A DNA stretch of 64,000 nucleotides. Source: Arenibacter certesii DSM 19833. Its GTDB lineage: Bacteria; Bacteroidota; Bacteroidia; Flavobacteriales; Flavobacteriaceae. A program made the translations under genes and the position numbers. This document shows, in pieces, positions 34,745-42,240 of this stretch. The stretch covers positions 117,739 to 181,738 of the forward strand of contig NZ_AUCB01000007.1 in NCBI RefSeq assembly GCF_000429545.1, written 5' to 3'. Numbering within the stretch: position 1 is the first letter of the stretch; each line of letters opens with the position of its first letter. The notes beneath the pieces are model-generated. The model had not been told where the DNA came from. It saw nothing but the letters and a program-made list of their open reading frames with translations, and did not search any database.

Positions 34745-37549
34745 TTAAAATCTTTTCACCTTTATTTCGGTATCTTTCTTCTTGTATTCGAACAATAAGA
34801 TTTCAGCATTCTCTGTATTTCCAATTACTATAGTTTGCTTAGGATTGATGAAGTTGTATTTGTCATTTTTAATAAAGATATCGTATTCCCCATCTTTCAA
34901 GAAAAACTCGAACTCATCATTCTGATTTACAACAGCAGTATGCACTACCCCCTCCTCACTTTTGGCATACACTGCAATCCCGGTAACACTAGTCTCCTTA
35001 AAATCGTAAGCTTGTCTTATCTCCTTTAATTTACCTGATACCCTAATGGCTTTCACCAAGCCCACATTCATTTTAATATTTCTATCGACCACTATCATAG
35101 GATCCATCTTTAACCTAGCGCCTGCACTTTGGTTCACTTCTAATTTATAGATCCCTTGAGGTACATTCTGAAAAGTAACTTTTCCTTTTTTGTCGGTCAT
35201 GGCTACATACCTATCCAGCTTTATCACTTCATTAGCCAGAACTTGTTCCCCTGAATCCAACACCCCATTGAAATTTGCATCTTCAAAAAGTTGGAAACTC
35301 ACTTTGTGATTACCTAATGAGGTGGCCACGGCAAAATACTTTTTAAGCCCTACTCTAAACTGATAATTATATCCACTATAGCCGCCACTTTGTATGGATT
35401 CATAATCGGAATAATTTAAATATCCTGTAGTCGCCCAGTTGTTTGAAATTTTATATTCTAAATTTCCCGTAACCGTCTTATTTAAGTTTTGATACAACTC
35501 TGAGTAGTTGACACCTGCTGAGGCTGATCCCGAAAGAGCACCTTTAAAGGCCTGGAAATTATAGGAAGAATATACATTATAGTTAATAAAGCCTTGTCCG
35601 CTATAATGGTAAGAATTTAGTTCGTACACATTAATTGGATTCTTCTGAACTGTTCCATTTAAGGAAAAGTTGTTAAAACGATAAGACATAGTAGCCCTAA
35701 GGCTGTTAAACCAATCTGTGCTGTTTTCTTGCTTAGATTTGGCATAGTCTCCTGAAAGATTAAGTCCATGATTTCCAAAGGAGGTTCCAATATTGGCGTG
35801 AAACCTATAGGATAGAAGTCCGCGTGCAATAGCATTACTCTCATTTTTCTGCTGCTCCACCTGTGGAGATACTAAAAAATTCCAATTTTGGACAGTAAAT
35901 TGATATCCCAACTTTACAGCCCCTGTACTATGAAAATATTTGGGATAATTGCCATAGCCGTTAGCTTGATTGATCGTATTCTGAAAACTTAAATATTCTG
36001 GTTGCACTTGGGAACGTTGATACAGTAAAAATACTCGTTTGCCCTTAGAAAACTCACGACCAATTCTTTGATTAAAGAAGTAGGCTCCCCTGCTTAATCC
36101 CGCATAGGCTTTTGAAGCATAGGAATTTGTGGACTGAAAATTCCAGTTTCCAATAGTAGCGTCATAATTCAATTCTGCAGAAGCACCTGTATTCTGATCA
36201 TTGCTTAATAGTCCTTTTTCATGGCTCAATCCTCCCTCTAGGCGAAAATTATGTTGCTCGCTAATTGAAAATAAAGAAGTTAGGTTAGCCACTTGGGTGT
36301 CTATAGACAGTCTAGGGTCACGCTCAAAAATATAGGATAGCTTCCCATTAAAGTTATTTGAACTACCAAAGCTGTATTTTGCTCCAGCCATTTTAGACCC
36401 TTCGGTTTGCTGAAAGTAGGTGCCATATAGGCTGTAATTATTCTCCAGTCCCAAAACTTCTAATTGATTAGTTGCACCAAACCTAGTAGTTATCTTACCC
36501 CCTCTTCCAGAAACGGAATAATCATAATCACTTCCTTGCACATTCCCTATTCTCATGACGGAATTTTTATGCTCCAATTCTAGCCAAGTATCATAAAGAT
36601 TATAAAGACCATCCTGCATGTAATAGTCTGTATTTATATTAAAACGACCATATAGGTTTTCCGATGCTGAAAATTCGGTATTTCCTCTTAGCTGCATGTA
36701 ATTAAATCCAGAACTATTTTCATTGTAAGTGACTTCTGCATAGTTATTTCCCCTTCCCAAATCCACTCCTCTAGCGATTTGCCGGTTAGAGGACAGCACC
36801 ACGAGTTGTATTTGGCTACTCCCCACGTTTTCACTATCTATTAAATCGGTAGCTTTTACCTGAATATTATAGTCGGGATATAGTACATTTTGATTTCTGG
36901 TAGCCACCCTTATCTCCACTATTCGCTTTTCTAGACCTTCTAAGGTGACGGTTTGCTGGTTAGGTGTTATAGTTAACCCATCAGGGAGGGATTGAAATTC
37001 CAATTTTATATTCCTCTTAGCATAGCCCCTGTTTTCCACAAAAACCATAAGGGACGATTCTGGTGTAGCGGGATTGAGGTAGTTTTCTCGCGAAAACGGA
37101 TAGATCGATATAGTCGTATCTTCCTCTTTTTGGAGATAAAAAGCAGCCACTGCACTTTTGAAGATGGTACTGGTTTTAAAGGAAAAAGAAAACGCAATCT
37201 TATTAGAGGGCCTTTTCATAAAATCCAGATTGGCAATAAATTTTAGAGGCAGTCGTTTTTGCGCTCCTGCAGCCAAGGTGAAATTTGCCTTGGGATAGAA
37301 AAGCAATCCAGGATATTTTTCTTGCGGGGCTAATTCTTGAACAGTGATTTCTACATCGCTTGTATTTTTCACTACCAAGAAATTGGTAAAGGTGCTGCCT
37401 TTTACTACAGCGATACTGTCCGTTTCAAAATACGCCTCAATATCCACCTCATTCTGACTATATATAAACGAGAAATTTAGAAAAGCAAGGACAAAGAAGA
37501 AGCCTGCTTTTCTAAAAAAAGTGTTTGATATAGGACAGCGATTGCTCAA
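34745..37549 (-). CDS. Usher-like outer-membrane protein of a fimbrial system
   Basis: A 934-residue protein. A signal peptide (about 1-32) is followed by two Ig-like beta domains (about 32-140 and 145-265). A central region of about 500 residues of alternating amphipathic strands follows (barrel; GRFNINTDYYM, GYQFTVQNWNFLV, YQFRVGLKKYF). After that come a prealbumin-like domain starting FEDANFNGVLDSGEQ (about 770-845) and a final small beta domain. The long barrel with soluble Ig-like domains and C-terminal plug-like domains is the usher plan, although the N-terminal pair differs from FimD/PapC. It is flanked by the chaperone and the tip-like gene. Usher function is inferred from architecture and neighbours. 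Confidence 0.7.
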   Translation of the reverse strand: MSNRCPISNTFFRKAGFFFVLAFLNFSFIYSQNEVDIEAYFETDSIAVVKGSTFTNFLVVKNTSDVEITVQELAPQEKYPGLLFYPKANFTLAAGAQKRLPLKFIANLDFMKRPSNKIAFSFSFKTSTIFKSAVAAFYLQKEEDTTISIYPFSRENYLNPATPESSLMVFVENRGYAKRNIKLEFQSLPDGLTITPNQQTVTLEGLEKRIVEIRVATRNQNVLYPDYNIQVKATDLIDSENVGSSQIQLVVLSSNRQIARGVDLGRGNNYAEVTYNENSSGFNYMQLRGNTEFSASENLYGRFNINTDYYMQDGLYNLYDTWLELEHKNSVMRIGNVQGSDYDYSVSGRGGKITTRFGATNQLEVLGLENNYSLYGTYFQQTEGSKMAGAKYSFGSSNNFNGKLSYIFERDPRLSIDTQVANLTSLFSISEQHNFRLEGGLSHEKGLLSNDQNTGASAELNYDATIGNWNFQSTNSYASKAYAGLSRGAYFFNQRIGREFSKGKRVFLLYQRSQVQPEYLSFQNTINQANGYGNYPKYFHSTGAVKLGYQFTVQNWNFLVSPQVEQQKNESNAIARGLLSYRFHANIGTSFGNHGLNLSGDYAKSKQENSTDWFNSLRATMSYRFNNFSLNGTVQKNPINVYELNSYHYSGQGFINYNVYSSYNFQAFKGALSGSASAGVNYSELYQNLNKTVTGNLEYKISNNWATTGYLNYSDYESIQSGGYSGYNYQFRVGLKKYFAVATSLGNHKVSFQLFEDANFNGVLDSGEQVLANEVIKLDRYVAMTDKKGKVTFQNVPQGIYKLEVNQSAGARLKMDPMIVVDRNIKMNVGLVKAIRVSGKLKEIRQAYDFKETSVTGIAVYAKSEEGVVHTAVVNQNDEFEFFLKDGEYDIFIKNDKYNFINPKQTIVIGNTENAEILLFEYKKKDTEIKVKRF

Positions 37550-37556
37550 ATTTTAT

Positions 37557-38351
37557 TTAAAAACTGAAGTTTTTTTCACCCACCCGCATATCACTAGTCC
37601 CTGCCATTTTAATGATGGTTACTCCAAGATAATTCCCTGCAAGATTCTCTGGCAATATAAACTCAACCACTTGATGAGTATCTGGCATCATGGAGATGGA
37701 TATGGGGTCTAATTTAATTTCTTCCCCCGTATCGGTATTAATAAGTTCAAATTCTACCGTAGCGTCATTTACCACATTACCGTCGTTAGTAATGCTTATA
37801 GCTGCTTTTTTACTAGCTGCATCTACAATCTCCTCTATATTGGTAATCTCCAAACTTTTTAACTTATTCCCAGCAGGCGTATAATATACATGAAGCCCAA
37901 ACTCGAACAACGTTATAATCCCTAATCCAGTGCTGCTAGAAGTGGTTTTGTCTTCTTGCGTTGGTAGCTGGGTGAAAAACAACATGCTATTGGTTACTTC
38001 TGATGTGGACGCCTCTTCTGGAACCTGCATAGCAACTAGCACTTCCATAGTAGCGCCAGCAGCAACACTAACGGTGTTCTCCAGGGTAGAAAGCCAAGAA
38101 GCGTTGGAATTTTTTAAAGTACCAGATTCAAAGTAGACTTTATTTCCATCCAGTTCTCTCTTCCAGTCCTTGTAATTTACAGAAAGAACATAATCCTTGT
38201 TAGAACTATTGTGCAAGGTTACAAGCTCCGTAACGGTTTCCCCAGGATTCCCAGTGAAAAACAAACGGGTGGGAGACATGGACACCCCTTGAGCTGAAAC
38301 CGATAGTGGCGTTGAGAAAATTGCTATAAGAAGGAGAAATAAAAAGCGCAT
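37557..38351 (-). CDS. Periplasmic fimbrial chaperone (PapD-like, two Ig domains)
   Basis: A 264-residue protein counted from the Met at 38351, which gives a proper signal peptide (MRFLFLLLIAIFSTPLSVSAQ); a longer frame upstream adds 11 residues that spoil it. The first domain begins VSMSPTRLFF, the edge-strand motif of pilus chaperones (SPTR), and contains alternating hydrophobic residues. The second domain ends GNYLGVTIIK. Such chaperones cap subunits by donor-strand complementation before handing them to the usher. It lies 7 bp from the usher-like gene and behind an attenuator-like hairpin that separates it from the pilin gene. Confidence 0.78.
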   Translation of the reverse strand: MRFLFLLLIAIFSTPLSVSAQGVSMSPTRLFFTGNPGETVTELVTLHNSSNKDYVLSVNYKDWKRELDGNKVYFESGTLKNSNASWLSTLENTVSVAAGATMEVLVAMQVPEEASTSEVTNSMLFFTQLPTQEDKTTSSSTGLGIITLFEFGLHVYYTPAGNKLKSLEITNIEEIVDAASKKAAISITNDGNVVNDATVEFELINTDTGEEIKLDPISISMMPDTHQVVEFILPENLAGNYLGVTIIKMAGTSDMRVGEKNFSF

Positions 38352-38365
38352 GTTGTTTATGGTAT

Positions 38366-38417
38366 AAATTAAAAAGATTCCCAAAATTACAGTAAATATG
38401 TAACTCTGGGAATCTTT
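38366..38417 (-). terminator. Hairpin between the last pilin gene and the chaperone gene
   Basis: A perfect 11-bp stem (38373-38383 with 38407-38417, arm TGGGAATCTTT on the plus strand) with a 23-nt loop, followed on the minus strand by an A/T-rich tail ending TTTTTAATTT. It lies between the pilin stop (38434) and the chaperone start (38351). It may be a partial terminator, lowering chaperone-usher transcript below pilin transcript. Confidence 0.7.
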
Positions 38418-38433
38418 AAATATTAAGTGAATA

Positions 38434-38976
38434 TTATAGCGCAGTCGCAGTATATGTTACCGTTTGGGTATAAGTTCCAGCTGGTTTCCCCAAGATATCA
38501 GCTGAAGATGACTTGGCAGCAAGAATTTCATAATCCAAATCCAAGGTTAAAGCACTTCCAAGAGGTGCATTTCCAATTAGGACTTGATCGGTAGTTGATA
38601 GTTCGATGGTGTTCTGAGTACCAGCCATAGACCCACCTGTAGCAGCTTTAATATTCAGCACATTTACTGGAATATTATTTGTTCCATCGGTAAAGCTGGC
38701 CCCATCAGCTTTCACCTTTACGTCAAAGTTTTTGGTAGAAGTAACGATTAAGCTTTCGGGAACATTTACAGTTTTTGTGCTGTTATAATCAGCAGCGGTA
38801 ACATAATTGAAATCAACTATTCCTCCATTAGCTACACTTCCAGCATCGATAGAGATGACATCGCTTAAAATAATATTAACAGTGGTTGTAGCTGTGTGAT
38901 TTTGTGCCTTTACATTGTTAGTTCCTAATAAAATTGCTCCAAGAGCTAAAGTTGCAGTGATAATTTGTTTTTTCAT
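38434..38976 (-). CDS. Pilin-like subunit 1 of a chaperone-usher-like fimbria
   Basis: A 180-residue secreted protein from the Met at 38976 (MKKQIITATLAL, signal peptide to about 25, ending VKAQ); an upstream in-frame Met adds 18 residues without a signal. The mature protein begins with an alternating hydrophobic strand (TTTVNIILSDVISI), the kind used as a donor strand. It ends TYTQTVTYTATAL, matching the pilin C-terminal strand pattern. No cysteines occur. The layout resembles CS1/CFA-I-type pilins. Two paralogues follow upstream. It has its own promoter/dyad region at 39033-39102. Confidence 0.72.
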   Translation of the reverse strand: MKKQIITATLALGAILLGTNNVKAQNHTATTTVNIILSDVISIDAGSVANGGIVDFNYVTAADYNSTKTVNVPESLIVTSTKNFDVKVKADGASFTDGTNNIPVNVLNIKAATGGSMAGTQNTIELSTTDQVLIGNAPLGSALTLDLDYEILAAKSSSADILGKPAGTYTQTVTYTATAL

Positions 38977-39032
38977 GATAATTGAGTTATTTATTCTAAT
39001 TGTTGAATTGTCTTTTGTTTGTTTTGACATTA

Positions 39033-39102
39033 CAAATGTAGGTAGGATCTAAAGCTTTCTTTGTAGTAGATATTGGATTCGCTTGTAGCAAATTAACTAC
39101 AA
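39033..39102 (-). promoter_or_regulatory. Promoter and operator region of pilin-like gene 1
   Basis: On the minus strand the -7 element is TACATTTG (39033-39040, exact TAnnTTTG). It is separated by 20 bp from the box TACTACAA (39061-39068 on plus as TTGTAGTA) and then a perfect dyad TTGTAG-N8-CTACAA (39083-39102). The same arrangement lies before pilin-like gene 3. No TTG is at -33, so the boxes may bind an activator. Confidence 0.65.
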
Positions 39103-39260
39103 CAGTAATTGCACTATAGCTATAATATAAGGTTATAAAAAACGGGAAGGCGTTGCACCTATAGCTTAATGACTAAGAAAACTAGTTGTATTGTACATAG
39201 ATGGCACTGTTACTACAGACCTGTACTCAATATTATTAAAACTAAACGAAGGATTACATA

Positions 39261-39286
39261 TTAAAAGGATAGAGAAATCCTTTTAA
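39261..39286 (-). terminator. Hairpin after pilin-like gene 2
   Basis: A perfect 10-bp stem TTAAAAGGAT (39261-39270) / ATCCTTTTAA (39277-39286) with a 6-nt loop lies about 48 bp past the stop of pilin-like gene 2. The T-run is short, so termination may be partial. Confidence 0.55.
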
Positions 39287-39333
39287 AAAGTCAATGCGCA
39301 AGGCTAAAGGGAAAGGCTTAGAAATGACAATTA

Positions 39334-39891
39334 TTAGAGTGCAGTAGCCGTGTAGGTTACCTTTTGGGTGTACTTGCCTGCAGGTTTACCTAGAATAGCT
39401 GCGGAGGATGACCTAGCTTTTGGAATAGTATAATCTAAATCTAGCTTTAATTTGCTTCCACTACCTTCGCCGTTAATTAAAACCTGATCTTGAGTAGATA
39501 AAATAATAGGGGTAGCTGTTCCAGTAATTTCCGAACTCTCATTACATTTAACTGTAAGCACATTTACAGGGATAACATGAGAGCCATTTTCAAAATTTTC
39601 CCCATTGGCTCTCACCTTTAAACTAAAAGGCCTAGAAAAAGTTATAATAAGACTATTGGGAATAGTGGCTGTTTTTTCCGAATTGTAGTCGTGCACATTA
39701 TCGTAATAAAAATCTACCGTGCCACCCTTTGCAGCACTTCCTGGATCAATTGAAACTATATCGGCCAATACAAGGTTTACAGTGGTTGTCGCTTCCTGTG
39801 CAAACACCAACTCCATACCAGCTATAAGCATGGTAAAAGCAAATACAATGACGCTAATTTGCCCATTCCAGATTACTACGTAGGTGTTCAC
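39334..39891 (-). CDS. Pilin-like subunit 2 of a chaperone-usher-like fimbria
   Basis: A 185-residue paralogue of pilin-like subunit 1 with a longer N-terminal signal region (about 31 residues, ending VFAQ). The mature part keeps the same landmarks: TTTVNLVLADIVSID, then FYYDNVHDYNSEKT, IPVNVLTV, and a C-terminal YTQKVTYTATAL. One cysteine is present (in KCNESSE), absent from subunit 1. Its operator is weaker: the box at 39939 is imperfect. It may be a minor or alternative subunit, an inference from its divergence. Confidence 0.7.
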   Translation of the reverse strand: MNTYVVIWNGQISVIVFAFTMLIAGMELVFAQEATTTVNLVLADIVSIDPGSAAKGGTVDFYYDNVHDYNSEKTATIPNSLIITFSRPFSLKVRANGENFENGSHVIPVNVLTVKCNESSEITGTATPIILSTQDQVLINGEGSGSKLKLDLDYTIPKARSSSAAILGKPAGKYTQKVTYTATAL

Positions 39892-39916
39892 TTCATTTGT
39901 GATTAAAAATGAGCGC

Positions 39917-39956
39917 TAAATATAAATAATAAAAACGATTGTAGGAAATTACCTCA
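39917..39956 (-). promoter_or_regulatory. Weaker promoter/operator region of pilin-like gene 2
   Basis: TATATTTA (minus strand, 39917-39924) is one base from TAnnTTTG. A TTGTAG-type box (39939-39944) is followed by AAATTA and an imperfect second arm CCTCA, a degenerate version of the dyads before genes 1 and 3, and closer to the start codon. Confidence 0.4.
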
Positions 39957-40083
39957 AATATAAATCGATAATTTTTATGTGGTAAATTTGAATAGGCCCC
40001 ACACTGTATTTCCTTTTTTTTAGGAAGCATTATTTAAGTAAAAGCCTTTAACAAGAGCTGACTTCAATTACAAAAGTGACCAT

Positions 40084-40121
40084 AAAAAAATCCCTTGGCA
40101 GCAATTATAGCAACCAAGGGA
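40084..40121 (-). terminator. Rho-independent terminator after pilin-like gene 3
   Basis: A stem TCCCTTGG (40091-40098) / CCAAGGGA (40114-40121) with a 15-nt loop is followed on the minus strand by a run of seven T residues (40084-40090). It lies about 37 bp past the stop of gene 3, so the three pilin-like genes form separate transcripts or are read through partially. Confidence 0.85.
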
Positions 40122-40157
40122 ATCCTTATCTTAAAATTCTTATTATTAACTTATAAC

Positions 40158-40691
40158 TTAGCTTGCCGAAGCAGTATAAGTTACTGTTTGGGTATACGTA
40201 CCTGAAGGTTTCCCTAAAATATCTTTAGATGCATCTTTTCCATCAATCTCATAATCTAAATCGAGCGTCAGCTTACTTCCATAGGGAGCCTTTCTAACCA
40301 ATTTTTTATCAGACTGTCCTATTTTAATGCTTTCTTTATTCCCCTCCATAGAACCCCCTTTCGCGGTTATGGTCAATACCTTAACTGGGATTGTATTTTC
40401 CCCATTTTCAAAATCCTTACCTCCGGATCTTACTTTAATATCAAACTCTTTCGCTGAAGTTACTATTAAGCTATTAGCAATGGTGATAATTTGTGTAGTC
40501 TGATAATCCTCTGCCGTATTGTAGTAGAAATTGACTTCTCCATCTTTGGCTACACTTCCAGCGTCAATTGAGATTACATCTGCCAAGTTAATATTTGCAG
40601 TAGTAGGGGCGGTTTCCTGCCCATGCGCATAGCGAGTTCCTAATACCATTGCACTAAAAGCTAAGCTAGCTACAACAAGCTGATTCTTCAT
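40158..40691 (-). CDS. Pilin-like subunit 3 of a chaperone-usher-like fimbria
   Basis: A 177-residue secreted paralogue (signal peptide to about 24, ending AHGQ). It has the alternating strand near residue 29 (TTANINLADVISID), NFYYNTAEDYQTTQ, IPVKVLTITAK, and the C-terminal TYTQTVTYTASAS. No cysteines. It is the first of the three pilin-like genes in transcription order and carries the clearest promoter. The lipoate-ligase gene precedes it at about 295 bp on the same strand, and is a separate unit. Confidence 0.72.
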   Translation of the reverse strand: MKNQLVVASLAFSAMVLGTRYAHGQETAPTTANINLADVISIDAGSVAKDGEVNFYYNTAEDYQTTQIITIANSLIVTSAKEFDIKVRSGGKDFENGENTIPVKVLTITAKGGSMEGNKESIKIGQSDKKLVRKAPYGSKLTLDLDYEIDGKDASKDILGKPSGTYTQTVTYTASAS

Positions 40692-40742
40692 AATATTTTA
40701 TCTATGAGGTTAATTTATTTGCGATTTACTCATGTAAAATCA

Positions 40743-40813
40743 CAAATATAAATGGATATGCCACATCTCATTGTAGTAAACAATTGTGATTGATTGTAGC
40801 AAAATAACTACAG
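40743..40813 (-). promoter_or_regulatory. Promoter and operator region of pilin-like gene 3
   Basis: TATATTTG (minus strand, 40743-40750) fits TAnnTTTG exactly and lies about 52 bp before the start codon. After 20 bp comes TTGTAGTA (40771-40778 on plus), then a dyad TTGTAG-N8-CTACAG (40794-40813). Spacing to -7 and to the start codon match the region before gene 1 almost exactly. Confidence 0.65.
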
Positions 40814-40985
40814 AGAGTACAACCGGTTATAAAAAAACGCCCTAGAGGTATTAAAACATTAACCCATTATAACAGATACGGGGAATTAATGTCAATAAAG
40901 GATCCATTTCCTTCTAATAAAATTTGGCAAACTATAAAGATTGTTGTTTAGCTTTCTAAGTTGCTGCATTCCATTTTTAAAAATA

Positions 40986-41993
40986 TTACTCCACTACATC
41001 TGCCCCATAAACCAATTCTATAAAATCATTTTCTGGAAGGTCGCCAAAATATTCTTGGATATCGACATCCTTCAGCAATGTAGTAATATCCTCCTTTTCG
41101 TATCTAGTGCCAATGAAGAGCTGCTCTAAACTTTCCAACGGTTCCTTTCCAAAGAAATCCCCGAAAATCTTAAAGTCCTGGATATGTCCCTTTTCCACGA
41201 AAATTCGCATATCTACCTCCCCTATCGGGAAACGCTTGGAGCGTTGTATATTAAATTTAGGGGACTTCCCATAGTTCCAGTCCCAAGTGTCGTATTTCAC
41301 CGCCTTTAATTGATGTACTCCTTCCCATTCCTCCGCCGTAAGATGATAGCTCTCAAAGGGTTCGCTCTCCTCATAAAGTCCTTCTAACAACAACTCACGG
41401 AACTCGGCAATTTTTATAGCATCTTGTAAAAATTCCGAAATATTCGCTACCCTACTTCGTACTGATTTATGACCTTTAGACACAATCTTGTCCATCTTAA
41501 CATTAAGGGCATTTACCACTTCCTCTAAATCGGTATCAAAAAGTAAGGTACCATGACTCACCATTCTTTTCCCGGTAGAAAATTGGGCGGTACCAGAAAT
41601 TTTCTTGTCATCTACCTCTATATCATTACGCCCCTTTAATTCGGCATTCAAACCTAACGCTTGCAACACTTTTATTACCGGAGCGGTAAACTTCTTAAAA
41701 TTACTAAGGCTTTTGCCATCGTGGTTGGTAATAAAACTAAAATTAAGGTTGCCATTATCATGATACACCGCACCACCACCAGAAATTCTCCGCACCACAT
41801 GTATATTTTCTTTTTCTACATATTGGTGGTTTATCTCCTCCAAAGTGTTTTGGTTTCTCCCTATTATAATGGAAGGTTCATTGATATAAAACAACAAATA
41901 ATCATTCGCAGGATCAAAATTTCTTAGAACATATTCTTCCAAAGCAAGGTTTAATCGCGGATTGGTATTCCCTTCGTTTTCTATAAAAATCAT
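40986..41993 (-). CDS. lplA: Lipoate-protein ligase
   Basis: A 335-residue enzyme from the Met at 41993 (MIFIENEGNTNPRLNLALE); 10 further upstream residues look like chance. It attaches lipoate, via lipoyl-AMP, to E2 and H proteins. Visible motifs: RRISGGGAVYHDNGNLNFSFI (residues about 70-90, ligand-binding loop) and KISGTAQFS with the catalytic-type Lys. Length and the extra C-terminal domain fit the LplA type that activates free lipoate. The odhB product of this window is one likely substrate. Confidence 0.92.
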   Translation of the reverse strand: MIFIENEGNTNPRLNLALEEYVLRNFDPANDYLLFYINEPSIIIGRNQNTLEEINHQYVEKENIHVVRRISGGGAVYHDNGNLNFSFITNHDGKSLSNFKKFTAPVIKVLQALGLNAELKGRNDIEVDDKKISGTAQFSTGKRMVSHGTLLFDTDLEEVVNALNVKMDKIVSKGHKSVRSRVANISEFLQDAIKIAEFRELLLEGLYEESEPFESYHLTAEEWEGVHQLKAVKYDTWDWNYGKSPKFNIQRSKRFPIGEVDMRIFVEKGHIQDFKIFGDFFGKEPLESLEQLFIGTRYEKEDITTLLKDVDIQEYFGDLPENDFIELVYGADVVE

Positions 41994-42125
41994 TTTGTTA
42001 CGTATAAAATTGCATAAGCACAAGATAAATCATTCCAATTGAGCACCCATAAATTTGGCACATATTCCTTAACATTAAATAGTAATCCAGGGGTTAGAGG
42101 TTGGTGAAACGCTCAATTAACGCAT

Positions 42126-42178
42126 AAAGCGATAGTCCTGCTCCATCTCACTAGATAGAATAGGTGTCCTATCGCTTT
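42126..42178. repeat. 10-bp inverted repeat, possible terminator
   Basis: AAAGCGATAG (42126-42135) and CTATCGCTTT (42169-42178) are a perfect inverted repeat with a 33-nt spacer, in the 217-bp gap between the P-type ATPase stop and the lplA start. There is no long T-run on either strand, so terminator function is uncertain. Confidence 0.45.
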
Positions 42179-42240
42179 CCTGTCCTTGCAGTGCTCTCCA
42201 AAATATTCGTCTTTTATGGTTTATAACAATACCTACACTC

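Noticed and set aside
38434..40691. Type V (FimA/Mfa-like) pilins as an explanation for the three secreted paralogues.
   Set aside because: They lack a lipobox Cys and the Arg cleavage region of type V pilins, and a chaperone and usher-like gene follow, which type V systems do not use.
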